A DNA stretch of 64,000 nucleotides from contig BSBK01002093.1 of assembly GCA_027943335.1 (NCBI GenBank), forward strand, positions 372,001 to 436,000, in the 5' to 3' direction. Both the position numbers and the translations under genes were made by a program. This document shows positions 10,909-21,716 of this stretch, piece after piece. The notes under the pieces are model-generated. The model worked only from the letters and a program-made list of their open reading frames with translations, had not been told where the DNA came from and ran no database searches. The stretch's first letter is position 1, and every line of letters begins with the position of its first letter. The DNA is from Chamaecyparis obtusa. Its lineage: Eukaryota > Streptophyta > Pinopsida > Cupressales > Cupressaceae.

Positions 10909-12140
10909 TGAATAGCTCCATAATAGGTAATAATAATCATGTTGTGGCTTCTCCTAGGAATAGTATATTCGAACTAATTATTATTTTACCTATCATGAAG
11001 TACATTTAAATTGTCAACCCAGGGACATATACTTGAAATGGGACAACACTATTTGTGGACTAAGTCTCTCATGAAGTCATTTTACATAATCAACATGAAG
11101 GTAAATGCATGAAAAAAACTTACACTATTATTGTAGGAAGTTAAATGCACACAACTACTAATGGAAAATGGTGCTGGCAATTACAACTTGAATCTTAGTC
11201 TATTCTGTCAACCCAAAGCATTTACAATGATCATTTTTGTAAGTGTTGCAGGAACATACATAGTGTATAGTTCTATAAGAAATAACATTGAAATTTACTT
11301 GAACTGCAATAAATGCTCAAACAACTTAATCTACTCTATTCTAATCCACCTTCCAAGCGGGCCCCCTTGGTTGGCTTCTGCTAGCTACCAACACAATTTG
11401 AATGCAAAATCACATCTTCATTATATTTCCATAAAATTGATTACATTACCATGAGACAACACATAACTGGAAAAGTAATTTTGCTTTAGCTTTATATCAG
11501 TGTTACTACCATATGACTCTTTTTTCTATCTAACCATCATCTCCCTTTATATAGAGGATCCATGCTTATTTGAACAAAAAGGATAACTTCTAACTAACTC
11601 GTGCCATAAAGAAAGGAAAGTACAACATTCCATGATGGAATAACATTAAGGCTGCATAACTGATTAACAAAACATTTATCATAGAGAAGATATAACATAA
11701 ACACGTTCCTATATTTCCTGGAATGATTCTTCCTTCAAATTGTCAAGCATGTCTTGCGACACCACAATAACTTTCCATCATCATGACCGAGTCTTCCTTG
11801 CTTTTCATCAATGCTCGCTAATCCATTCTTTAGTCCTTCCTCTTTCCCTAGCAAGTTAGTAGCATATACATATCTCCAAGCATTTAACCATTCAACAAAT
11901 CCAAATATTAGAACACACATTCAAAACGGTATATGAAATACTACAATATATGTATAATATTTTTAACAAAAAGGTATCTAGAGTATATCAACTATCATCT
12001 ACCCATGGGTTTGTGATGGTTCACCTATACTTATAGCATATTCACAAGTTCAAATACTAAAAGGTGTAACAAGTGTCTTGGAAATGTTTGAAACAAAGCA
12101 TAAAAATATCATAAAATAAGGACAAATTATGGACCCATCA
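10909..12140 (-). repeat. Probable gypsy 5' LTR
   Basis: The right position relative to the primer site, with minus-strand ends TG...CA (TGATGGGTCC at 12140, ATTCA at 10909). The minus strand has a TATA box CTATATAAAG at 11545-11554. There is no second copy in the window for comparison, so the outer end near 12140 is a guess. Small open frames inside are not coding. Confidence 0.45.
11545..11554 (-). promoter_or_regulatory. TATA box in probable gypsy LTR
   Basis: The minus strand reads CTATATAAAG, about 590 bp from the proposed LTR start. It fits a U3 promoter driving the Gag remnant. Confidence 0.45.
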
Positions 12141-15100
12141 ATGATGGTGTGTATGTTTTATTGATTTAATTTTTATCTTAATCAATGTTCATGTTGTTAT
12201 TTGGTATAGCTACCTCTTTATCAATTATAAGGTTGTGAAGTATGCTTGAAATATTTTTTCTTGGTGTAGGGATTTCTACTAAGTTCTCAATGCTTATGGA
12301 AAAGTCCTTATATTATGGGTTCTTCTTGAGTTTCTATTATAATGCATCTCACTTCTGATTATATAAAAATCATAATAATTCCCTTGTGTATTTAGCCTTT
12401 GAACTATGAGCACATATAGTTCCTCTATTCTACATGGGAGCACCTTTTCAATGTTTTGTATATCTTGTAATAATTTTATTGTGTGACCACTATATTTGTA
12501 TTATCCTCTAAGAGTTTGGGTTACTCAAAATATTGTGTTTACTTTGGCAATGAAGATTTCTTCTACTTGGTTCAGTCTTCTATAAATAGTTGGTTGTTCT
12601 CCTGGGCCAATGTTGCTTAGACATGAGAATTGATATATGTCCATTTCATTGAAATATATTTTGCAAGTATCATGTGTATTTGATGCATGGAGAAGGATTC
12701 ATGGGTAACGTTCTATGCATACAATGCATATTTGTAGGTTGGATAGTGTTTCAATCCTTTGTCCAAATTATTTTGTTATTGTTATTATTGTTGTTTTTGT
12801 ATAGTCAATATTATTGTTGAATGGTATTATTTGGCTCCTTTTCTATTGTAATGGGGTTTCTTGAGCTTGGCATGTCTAGCTCTCTAAGTTTTTTACATAT
12901 TTTTGTACATTTATCTCTTCTTTTTGGTGAGCATGGTAATTTTGGCTAGCCTTATAATTTTCTAGTCTTTTTTTGTGTCAGAATTTGGTCTTATTCTATT
13001 TTTTAGCATACCTACTACTAGCTATATCCTTGTTATGATGAGCATAGTAGGCTCAACTTCTTCTTTGGCTTTCTCGTTGTGCAAGTTCATGTAGTTGAGT
13101 GTCTACTTGACATTTTTTTATTGTAACAACCCTTTGTTGCATCTTGGAAAAGTTAGCAAATAATAAATTTTAGAAATTGTAAATCAATAATGAACATGTG
13201 CAGAATAAAAAATTCAAAATAAAGTAAACTTGTGCTAGTGAGAGAAACGTATTTTGCATTTGCATACATTGAAATTAATACATTCATTTTGTTACAAGTG
13301 TTTGTATTTTTTATACATAATGTAGATGCAAACTTCACATACCATCACATTTTTTGTAAGAAAATATACATGTTACAACTATAGACAAAAATGTGTTACA
13401 TTGAAGGGAGTAGAATCCAGATTATATGGTACATATGTATTCAACAAGTTTTTTAAAATCTAAGCTAAACAATTCGAATCCATGTGTTTTTGTACATAGA
13501 CATTGATCATTAGATTTTAAATTTTTCTTTGGTTCTATTTATAATCTAAACTCCTAAACCAATGCTTATGTTTTCTCTATTTATTAAAAGTGTGTATTGT
13601 CTTAAGTATTTATATAATGTTTTCATTTCATGGTCAACTATTATTATCACTACACATTTCCTTGATGTTTTAAAGTAGGGTATTCATTTTGATAGAAAAG
13701 TCTATTGGCTCAACCCCTAGGATGGTTGCCATCAATTATTGTGCATTATTGTATGTCTCTTTATTGCATGTTAATGTGAATAGATGTTCTCTATTCAATG
13801 TGTCTTTTCTCACCTTTTGAGTATCTCTTTCTATGTCTTGAGAGAGTTGTGAGTAAAAATCTTTCATAAATATTCTTATAAGTTGTGTTGCCCCTTCTTC
13901 AAATGCAACAACCCACATTATATATGAATGGTCCTAAAGTTTTATTTGGGGGTGTATCTCTAACTACACTCAGTTAGAGTTACATCATACTTTGAGAAAA
14001 AAACACTTTCCATCTTCTTCTTGAATCAACCTTTTCTTGCACCATCTTCCACTTGACCCAATAGGGCATGCTAGATATACATTATATTTGATTAAAAGTG
14101 TATTTAACTTTAATATATACATTGGAGGGTTCAACTAAATATGATTTTTTTATGAATATCTATGATGCTCATTATTGTAACAAATGTAGGTGCTATAATG
14201 AACCTTATTGAAGATGATTGAAAGTTAGGCCCATTTTATTTAAGCTTATCCATCCATTAATTTGTTTCTTTCATATCAAGATCTATTGTTATATTACTAG
14301 CATTTGATGTGCTTAGAACCTTTGAATAATATTTGTAGACATGACCATTTTTACTTGTGAGGACAATTTTCTCTTGCAGTTGATACTTTTGTTCTAGTTG
14401 TGTAACTTCCTTTTCTAGTACTAGTCCGCATAGAGTGGTATCTATAGTCATTCTTTGACATATCTATCAACATTATGGTATGTTATAGGAATTTTGTCCC
14501 ATCTCCTATCCTTATTTTTAAGGTTGAACCCACACATGTGAATATTCCAATGACATCAACAATTGTGTTGTTACTCTTTTTCGCAATTTTATTGATAGGT
14601 GTAAACCAAAATTGATGCTTTAGAATAGAAAGGTTGTCTTCACAAAGAATAATTTTTTATTCAATAGATAGATAAAATTCTAAACCATTATTCAATTTTT
14701 TATAAATTCTATTAGTAGTCTTCATTTCTCCACCAAATAATGTATAGATTGCTCCAAAATGGATATTTTGATAATAAACATTGACTACTTTGTTGAAGAA
14801 GGTAACACATGTTTTGCTTTCTTCTTTATTGATAATATTGAAGCTGAATACTTGGCCAATTACATTTTGGTTTTTATACTAGTGAATTTTCTCTTTATAG
14901 TTACACACTCTTTGGTTGTCCATCTTGTTTGGAATGGGTTCAAGTTTTTTATAGGTATAATGAAGATAAGAAATAATCTAATCAGACTAAAAAGAAAATG
15001 TATAAGGATATTATGGTATATTTAAGTGTACTTAGAATCAAAATGAGAGAAATAAAGACTCTGATCTAAATTTTCAATGCCTAGAATCATGAAAGCACTT

Positions 15101-15330
15101 GTAAATCTGAGATCCTAAACTTGACATCTATCTACACATAAAATTTCACTGATTTCTCCCTAAAGATGTTGAGATTGATAGTGACTTCTTCCTAAGTATT
15201 CTTGGGTTGATGGTTCACTCTTTACCAAGGTTAAGTCTAAACAACTTTACTCCTTCCTCACCAATCATGAAGCCATTTTCTTGCATGTTAACTCTTATTG
15301 GAATCAAAACTTAGAACCATAATCTTGGAT
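12141..15330. other. Unclassified AT-rich region, no gene recognised
   Basis: Only short open frames (60-90 codons) on both strands, none with a motif I recognise. Composition is AT-rich without a long tandem repeat. It is probably an old, decayed transposon. Confidence 0.5.
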
Positions 15331-15338
15331 TAAGATTT

Positions 15339-15758
15339 TTGAAGGTATGTGGTCCTCTCTTGCTAAGCCTAAAATTAAATGCTTCCTATGGTGGTTTCTC
15401 TTGCATAGGTTTCCCTTTAGACTCCCTAGTGGTGAACCAAGTATGTGTACATTCTGGAAGCTCCCTGAGTCTTTTAGGCATGTATTCTTTGAATTTTATT
15501 TTGCTAAGGATATTTGGAAGATGTTTGGTTTTTCCATCTATATAGATGTATCCATTTATGAGATTATTATTGGTTAGATTAAAGGTTTTAAGAAAGTCTT
15601 CATTAGTTTTTTGCCCTTCTCTATGCTTTAATATTGTGGCATATTTGGAAGTTTTGGAATGATAATGTTTTTGGGAATATTACCAGAAATCTTACTGAGT
15701 CTCTCAGGAGACTCATATTTCACAAAATAAATGTGCAAACAACAAAGCTCATTTTTAT
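15339..15758 (+). pseudogene. LINE fragment 1: zf-RVT end of a non-LTR retrotransposon ORF2
   Basis: Reads MWSSLAKPKIKCFLWWFLLH, a diverged zf-RVT domain (usual pattern W...P.K...F.W), then FEFYFAKDIWKMF. After a stop comes WHIWKFWNDNVFGN, typical of plant L1 ORF2 C-termini. The block at 15690-15740 (TESLRRLIFHK) recurs at 17530-17580, so this is the 3' end of one LINE copy placed before another. Confidence 0.65.
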
Positions 15759-15759
15759 G

Positions 15760-17580
15760 GTGCTAGAAAGTTTGGGTTCTCTTAAATTATTTTGTCAGAT
15801 GATCCAAACTTTTATGAATGAGGCCTTGGATTGGGTGGAGGTTAATGGAACTAGGTCAGAACCTTTTGACCTCTCTAGATCTATAAGACAAGGCTTCCCA
15901 CTTGTCCCATCACTATTTTTTATTATAGTTGATGCTTTGTTTTATCTCTTAAAAGACCATTCACTCTTTCCTAGAGTGGGAGGAGTTGAGTTGCCCAATG
16001 GGGAAGATCTTTCCAACATTTGGCTTACTAATGATACAAAAATCATTATTAAATTAGAAGATCCTACTTTATCCAATCTGATGAACAAGTTAGACATGTT
16101 ATGTGTTGCATTTGGGAGCAATGTTTCTCTCCCCAAGTCTATTATGTTGGGTTGGGATGAACACCCCCTAGGATGGTATCATAGATTCTCACTTGCTTGG
16201 GGTGGTCCTACACACCAAGTTAGATACTTGGGCATTCCCTTCTCTATTAACCCAAATTTGAAAGAGATGTGGAGTGGATTAAAGGAATGATTGATAAAAT
16301 AATTTTCTAAATGGAACACTCATTATCTCTCTCTAGCTAGGAGGTTCCAAATATGCCAAAAGGTCTTATCTTCTTACACAATTTACTATGTCTCTTCCTA
16401 GTTGTTCAATCAAGCTTAGTTCAACCATGTACATAAATAAATAAGTGAATTCCTATGGTCATATGCAAAAGGAAATAGAAAAAGACACGTTGTTAATTGG
16501 AAATGGTACACTATGAGAAAGGAAGTAGAGGGACTAGGGTTGAAGGATTTGAGAATCCAAGGGATTACCCTTGTTGTTAAATGGATAGCCAAGGCTACCC
16601 AAGGAGAGGAAACCTAAATTTTTTTGGTGATGAACAATATAGAAAGGTTTGTCCCTATTAAAGGCTCTTCACGGAAGGATCTACATATCAATGATGTTTT
16701 ATCAGGTAACTTCTCATTTAAGGTAGTAGGGTCCAATGTCTTTAAGGCTATCTAGAAAGGCTGGGAGAATGTCAAAAAATTTGTAACATATACAAATCTC
16801 ATGATGAGAACAATTTGATTTGTGGGGATAAATCTATGTGGTGGATCTTGAGACATGATGACAAGCCTTTAGTATTACTACAAGGGTGCTATGCTCGGAG
16901 TTGGGCAACTAAAGACATTAAATACTTTTTGGATTCATACATGATGGGAAGATTCTTAGCTAGCAGGAGGTGTGGCAAAGGTATGATATTTTCCAATCCC
17001 AGTGGAGGACTTATTCCATCCTAAGGGAATCTTGTAGCAGATTGAATCTTCCCAGGAATTGTGGGTCCAATGAAAATAGGATCTCCCACCTCAAGTGGCT
17101 AGATGGCACTCCCTTCCCCAAAACTAAAGACAAATACCTATATAGACTTCTCAGTGATAATAACATGATCTTTGATCATCTTAATGCTTGTTGGAATATT
17201 GATTTGAATAGCTTGAACTAGAATAAAACTTTGGTATAACTTTGGAGTAAATCAATAGAACCAAAGAAGACCTATTTCATGTGGAGACTCCTACATAGAT
17301 TGCCCATTAAAAATCCTAATCGGGAACCTAACATTTGTACATTTTGTAAATATTGTGAATCCATTCATCATATATTTTTTGATTGCCTGTTTGCTAAAGA
17401 AATCTAGGTTCTTTTTGGATTGAGTCTGCATAACAATTTTAATGTTATGAATCTATATTATTTGTTGAAATTATATGGTGCATTTGGAAATTATGTAATG
17501 ATGATATTTTTTTATGGTAGAGCTGGGTACCTTACTGAGTCTCCGCGAAGACTCATTTTTCATAACATTGTTGTGCAGGT
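15760..17580 (+). pseudogene. LINE fragment 2: RT and zf-RVT of a non-LTR retrotransposon
   Basis: The RT portion (to 16290) has WVEVNGTRSEPFDLSRSIRQ and FFIIVDALFYLL (usual RQGCPLSPLLF...ADAL). NIWLTNDTKII stands where YADD is normal, so the catalytic box is destroyed. Then RYLGIPF, an interrupted stretch equivalent to LSLAGR...VL and LGLKDLRIQG (16540-16590), and, after many stops, a second zf-RVT at 17265-17420 (KKTYFMWRLLHRLPI, CTFCKYCESIHHIFFDC). It closes with the TESPRRLIFH block shared with fragment 1. Heavily mutated and without a 5' end; no poly-A tail is visible. Confidence 0.7.
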
Positions 17581-17960
17581 TATAGTGGTCATGAAGTTCG
17601 ATGAACAAAAATTCCTAGACTTGCTGCATGGAGGAGTAGTGTGGATGTTTAGGTGGGAAACATCCAACGGATACACTTGGTCCAGGTCTACAACAGAAAG
17701 GACTCCTTTTGAAAAAACTTTGAGCAATTTTGTAGTAGAACTGAATGAGCTAAGAGAAAAGGAGAGGCAAGACAAAGACATACCAATTGTCATAGTTCCA
17801 ATAGTAGTGATTCCTCCAGCTACCATGCCATAGCCTTATGTCAATAATGATAATGATCACCCATATAGAGCTTATGTGTAGGACAACAAGATACTGAAAT
17901 AGATGGATGGACCTTCAGGGTGGACAACATGGGTGAATAGGAACTACAATGAAGTTTGAT
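17581..17960 (+). pseudogene. Unrecognised coding-like fragment
   Basis: One frame can be read from about 17590 to 17957: KFDEQKFLDLLHGG, WETSNGYTWSRS, a charged stretch ELNELREKERQDKD, a Val/Ile/Pro-rich segment, and GPSGWTTWVNRNYNEV before a natural-looking TGA. The internal stops (near 17831, 17879 and 17900) are TAG. It follows the LINE directly and may be a captured or read-through sequence. I do not recognise the family. Confidence 0.35.
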
Positions 17961-18214
17961 GTTATATATCAACTCTTTTTATTGTAATCATAAATGATAT
18001 ACTTTGTATATTTCATATATAGGTTATACCTTTCGTTATTGTCCTCCTTTAGGAATATGATGTAATCAATATTTTGCTCTTCTTACGAATAATCATATCA
18101 TATTTTGTAAAAGTTTCTTGCCTTATATTCAATAGAAAAAATAATATTTTAAATATTTAAACTACCACCATTTATAGCTTTCGTGATAGCTCATGTTTAA
18201 TAATTTATTTATTA

Positions 18215-18725
18215 CTTTATTCAATTATAAATATGACAAACATTTAAATGAGGCTATTCTTGAAGGAAACATCTAAATCGTAAACTAAAATGCATATCTT
18301 ACCAAGGGGGATACTTAGTTTTTTTAAAACTTGCCTTATATATTTTACGTTTTAGTTTACGATTTATCCAATGCCATTCTTGAATGCTAATCAAAGTAAA
18401 CTTTTTTACAAAAAAATATAATTAATTTTCTTTTATGTAATTATTGATTGATTGTTAAATGATTTAATATTTAAATAACATTAATAAATTATTTAAAAAT
18501 ACAAATTAATTATAATCATTTAATCATAAATATGGTAAATATTTAAATGAGACTATTCTTGAATGCTAATCAAAGGAAACTTTTTAAAGAAAATAATATA
18601 ATTATTTTTCTTTTATATAATGAAGTGTGTAATTATGATTGATTCTTAAATCATTTAATATTTAAATAATGTTATTAAATTATTTTAAAATAACAAAATA
18701 AATTATAATCATTCAATCTAAAATA
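18215..18725. repeat. AT-rich tandem duplication, period about 179 bp
   Basis: ATTCTTGAATGCTAATCAAA starts at 18376 and again at 18555. The text after both runs in parallel to about 18725 with small indels. A partial earlier unit (18215-18264) precedes the foldback. Confidence 0.7.
18274..18366. repeat. Foldback: 17-bp perfect inverted repeat
   Basis: TAAATCGTAAACTAAAA (18274-18290) and its exact complement TTTTAGTTTACGATTTA (18350-18366) enclose a 59-bp loop. It sits between the first, partial unit and the next unit of the AT-rich duplication, so it may be a small insertion. No clear target duplication. Confidence 0.6.
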
Positions 18726-19408
18726 ATAAGCAAAAAACAATTTTAATCATTTAACTTGAAAAAAAAAGTTTTAAGAAATGAATTTAACTAACATCTATTT
18801 TATAATGATTGAAAATTACTTCTTTACTATATTTATGAATTTATTAGAGTTAATGCTCTCTCTCTTATTACCTCTCCATATCTCTCTTTCCATGTATCTC
18901 TCCCTCTTTCTACCCTGATACCTCTCCTTGCTAATTGACCTCATGTACAACAAAAAATATGAAAAAAATAGACAAAAAATTCACCTAGTTTTACTTGCAC
19001 ACATTTTTGGTGTACCCATTGCACACCAAAGTGTGATTTTCAATTTATATTTGTATTTTTATTAAAATTTATAGAAACAATATTTTTGAATTAAAAAGCT
19101 ATCTTTTATTATTATCTTGTTTTGATAAGAATATCCTTTATTGTTATCTTCTTTTATTAGTATGTTCTATTTTATTTTTAATATATTTTAATTCTTATTT
19201 TAAGGATTAATTTTTATAAAGTAAAATTTTATTTTAATTATTTATCTTTTATGAAATTAGAGATAATTAACATATAATAGAATTAATTTAATTTATAATT
19301 TTTGTCTTATTAAAATTTTGTTTATTGCAATTATATTTGAGTTTTTATGTTAATTTATCTAATAAAATAAATTTCATCTTAAATTTAGAGAGAGAGTGTG
19401 TGTGTTTT
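18726..19408. other. AT-rich spacer, nothing recognised
   Basis: No open frame of interest. Very AT-rich runs around 19020-19330 and a short pyrimidine-rich patch near 18856-18920. Confidence 0.5.
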
Positions 19409-19905
19409 CATGCCAATAATTTAAGAATAACATGTGTCCTTAGGGTAACATATTATTTGATTATTATCTCCATCTTTATCTCTCTCCTCTATCTATATCT
19501 CCTCACCTGTCCTTATATCTCCCTATCTTCCCCCTCTATTCTGCTCACTATATCAATCTCTTAATCTCTTCCTCTTTCAATCTCTCTCCTTATCGCTTCC
19601 TCTTTTTGTATCTCTCTACTTTTCCATCCTCTCTCTCTCTCTCTCTCTCTCTCCTTTTGATTACTCCTTTCATGCCAATAATTTAAGAATAACATGTGTC
19701 CTTAGGGATTTATGCTTAGGGTAACATATTATTTGATTATTATCTCCATCTTTATCTCTCTCCTCTATCTACATCTCCTCACCTCCCCTTATGTCTCTCT
19801 ATCTTCCCCCTCTATCTCGCCCACTATATCAATCTCTTAATCTCTCCCTCTTTCAATCTCTCTCCCTATCACTTCCTCTTTTTGTATCTCTCTACTTTTC
19901 TATCC

Positions 19906-19953
<48 letters not shown>

Positions 19954-20577
19954 CTCTCATTGCCCCCCCCCTCTCTACACCACTTCCTATATCTTTATCT
20001 TTTCATCTCTCTATTTGGACACCTCTCATTGCCCCCCTCTCTTTGCCACTTCATATGTCTTTATCTTTTCATCTCTCTATTTGGACACCTCCCATTGCCT
20101 CCCTCTTTCTATTTCTGTTATCCCCCTCTATCTCCCCTTTCATCTCTCCCCCCCTCTCATCTTTCTATATTTCATAAGTTATATCTACTCTATCTCTCCA
20201 TTCTATCCCTTTCTCTACCCATTTCTATCTTTATCCCCCTCTCACTCTTTCAACATCTCTCCACTTCTCCTCTCTCTCTCTCTAATTAATATACACACAC
20301 AATCCCTATTTCTCCCTCCCTAACTTTGTATCCATCTCTTTATCTTCCCCTTAGCTATCTCCCTCCCTCTCTCTAAACATTTCTCTCTATTAGTTGTCTC
20401 CATCACCTTATTTATCTATATCACCCTTACCCCTCCCCCCTCTCTCTCTCTCTCACACACACACACTCATTTCATCTCTTTTGTACAATATTTCTATCTC
20501 TCTATCTCTCTATCTCCCACTCACCACTTTCTTTGTCTCTTTCTATACACATATCTCACTATCTCTCTCTATATCCC

Positions 20578-20610
<33 letters not shown>

Positions 20611-21062
20611 TTCTCTCTATTTATATCACCTCCTCTGTCTCCTCTTTATTTCTCCCCATTTGTCCCTCATCCTCTTTCTATTCTCTTCTCTATCTCTTTA
20701 TCTTTACCTCTCCTCCTTTCTCTTGGAATATATATATCTACCCTCTCTTTATTTTCCAAAATATTTCTATCTCCCTCTATCTCCCCCTATTTATCTCATC
20801 CTCTCAAACTCTATTTGTCCATATTTAATTCTATCTATATGTTTATCTCTTTCCCTTTCTCCCTATCCCCTCTCTATATATCTTTATATCTTTATCTCTC
20901 TACCACTCTATCTCACTACACACACAAATATATATATTCCTCTCTCCCCCTCTCTCTCTCCATCTCTCTCTCTACTTTCTCCACATCCATCTCTATCTTT
21001 TTCTCTGTTTCTATCTCTTTACCCTCTCTCTTCTCCCCACCTCTCTCTGTCCCCCCCACCCT
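19409..21062. repeat. Pyrimidine-rich simple-sequence tract with internal duplications
   Basis: About 1.65 kb in which the plus strand is nearly all C and T from about 19455: (CT)n and TCTCTATC-type units, a (CA)n run near 19923-19950, and others near 20455 and 20915. A roughly 260-bp segment starting CATGCCAATAATTTAAGAAT is present at 19410 and again at 19671. A roughly 65-bp unit with CATCTCTCTATTTGGACACC repeats around 19960-20100. Long open frames here (for example at 20533 and 20660) only reflect composition and are not genes. The tract ends about 650 bp upstream of the PPR start codon. Confidence 0.9.
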
Positions 21063-21716
21063 CTCACCCTATTGGAGACATACACGAGCTTGTTGGTAAT
21101 AGAACTTAATAATCTTCCCAATTTAAAGGTCTTTTTTAGTTATGATTGGATTTTGGTAAGTGAATGCATATTTGATTTGAAGTTATTATTTATTTACACA
21201 AACAACACTATATTCTTAATAGCCTACCAATTGACTATACAAATTGATAAAAGAAATAGACTAAATTTTTTCCTACTCCTTCTACATCTCTTTAACATAC
21301 TATTTGCACACCAAAATACAATTGCTAATATATAATACAATATCCAACACATACAGCCTAATAGTAAATTATCAAATTTTATACGCCAACATAAACTCTT
21401 GTGATCTTTCCAGCTTTTTAAAAAAATCACAGCAATATATGCTTCACGAGAAAGTGAAATCCCAAAACTTGATATGCCCTTGTGCCAAACACATACACCA
21501 GTTTTCCTCACCTTACAGGCCACAATCCTGTCACGATGTCAAAAATTCCTTCCCCAAATACAAAACACATCTCGACATACAAGCAATGCCATTATTTTAT
21601 CTGTGAGCCTTTCGGAAATTATTCTTCAGATTATACTTGAATCTTTTCGCAGCTTCAGTAAAACTCTACAACCGTCAGCAGATAACATTAATCTGCCTAC
21701 AACAAAATAAACGAAA
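21063..21716. other. Upstream region of the PPR gene
   Basis: Non-coding and AT-rich. It must hold the PPR promoter and 5' leader unless these reach into the pyrimidine tract. I see no convincing TATA box at a usual distance. Confidence 0.5.

Noticed and set aside
11161..11454. 97-codon plus-strand open frame
   Set aside because: Inside the probable gypsy LTR, antisense to it, with no recognisable motif.
19325..21109. Several overlapping open frames of 80-190 codons rich in Ser, Leu, Tyr and Pro
   Set aside because: They arise from the pyrimidine-only sequence, exist in all three frames and have no protein-like composition.
21224..21710. Short open frames on both strands just before the PPR gene
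   Set aside because: No motif, mutually overlapping, in the probable promoter or leader.
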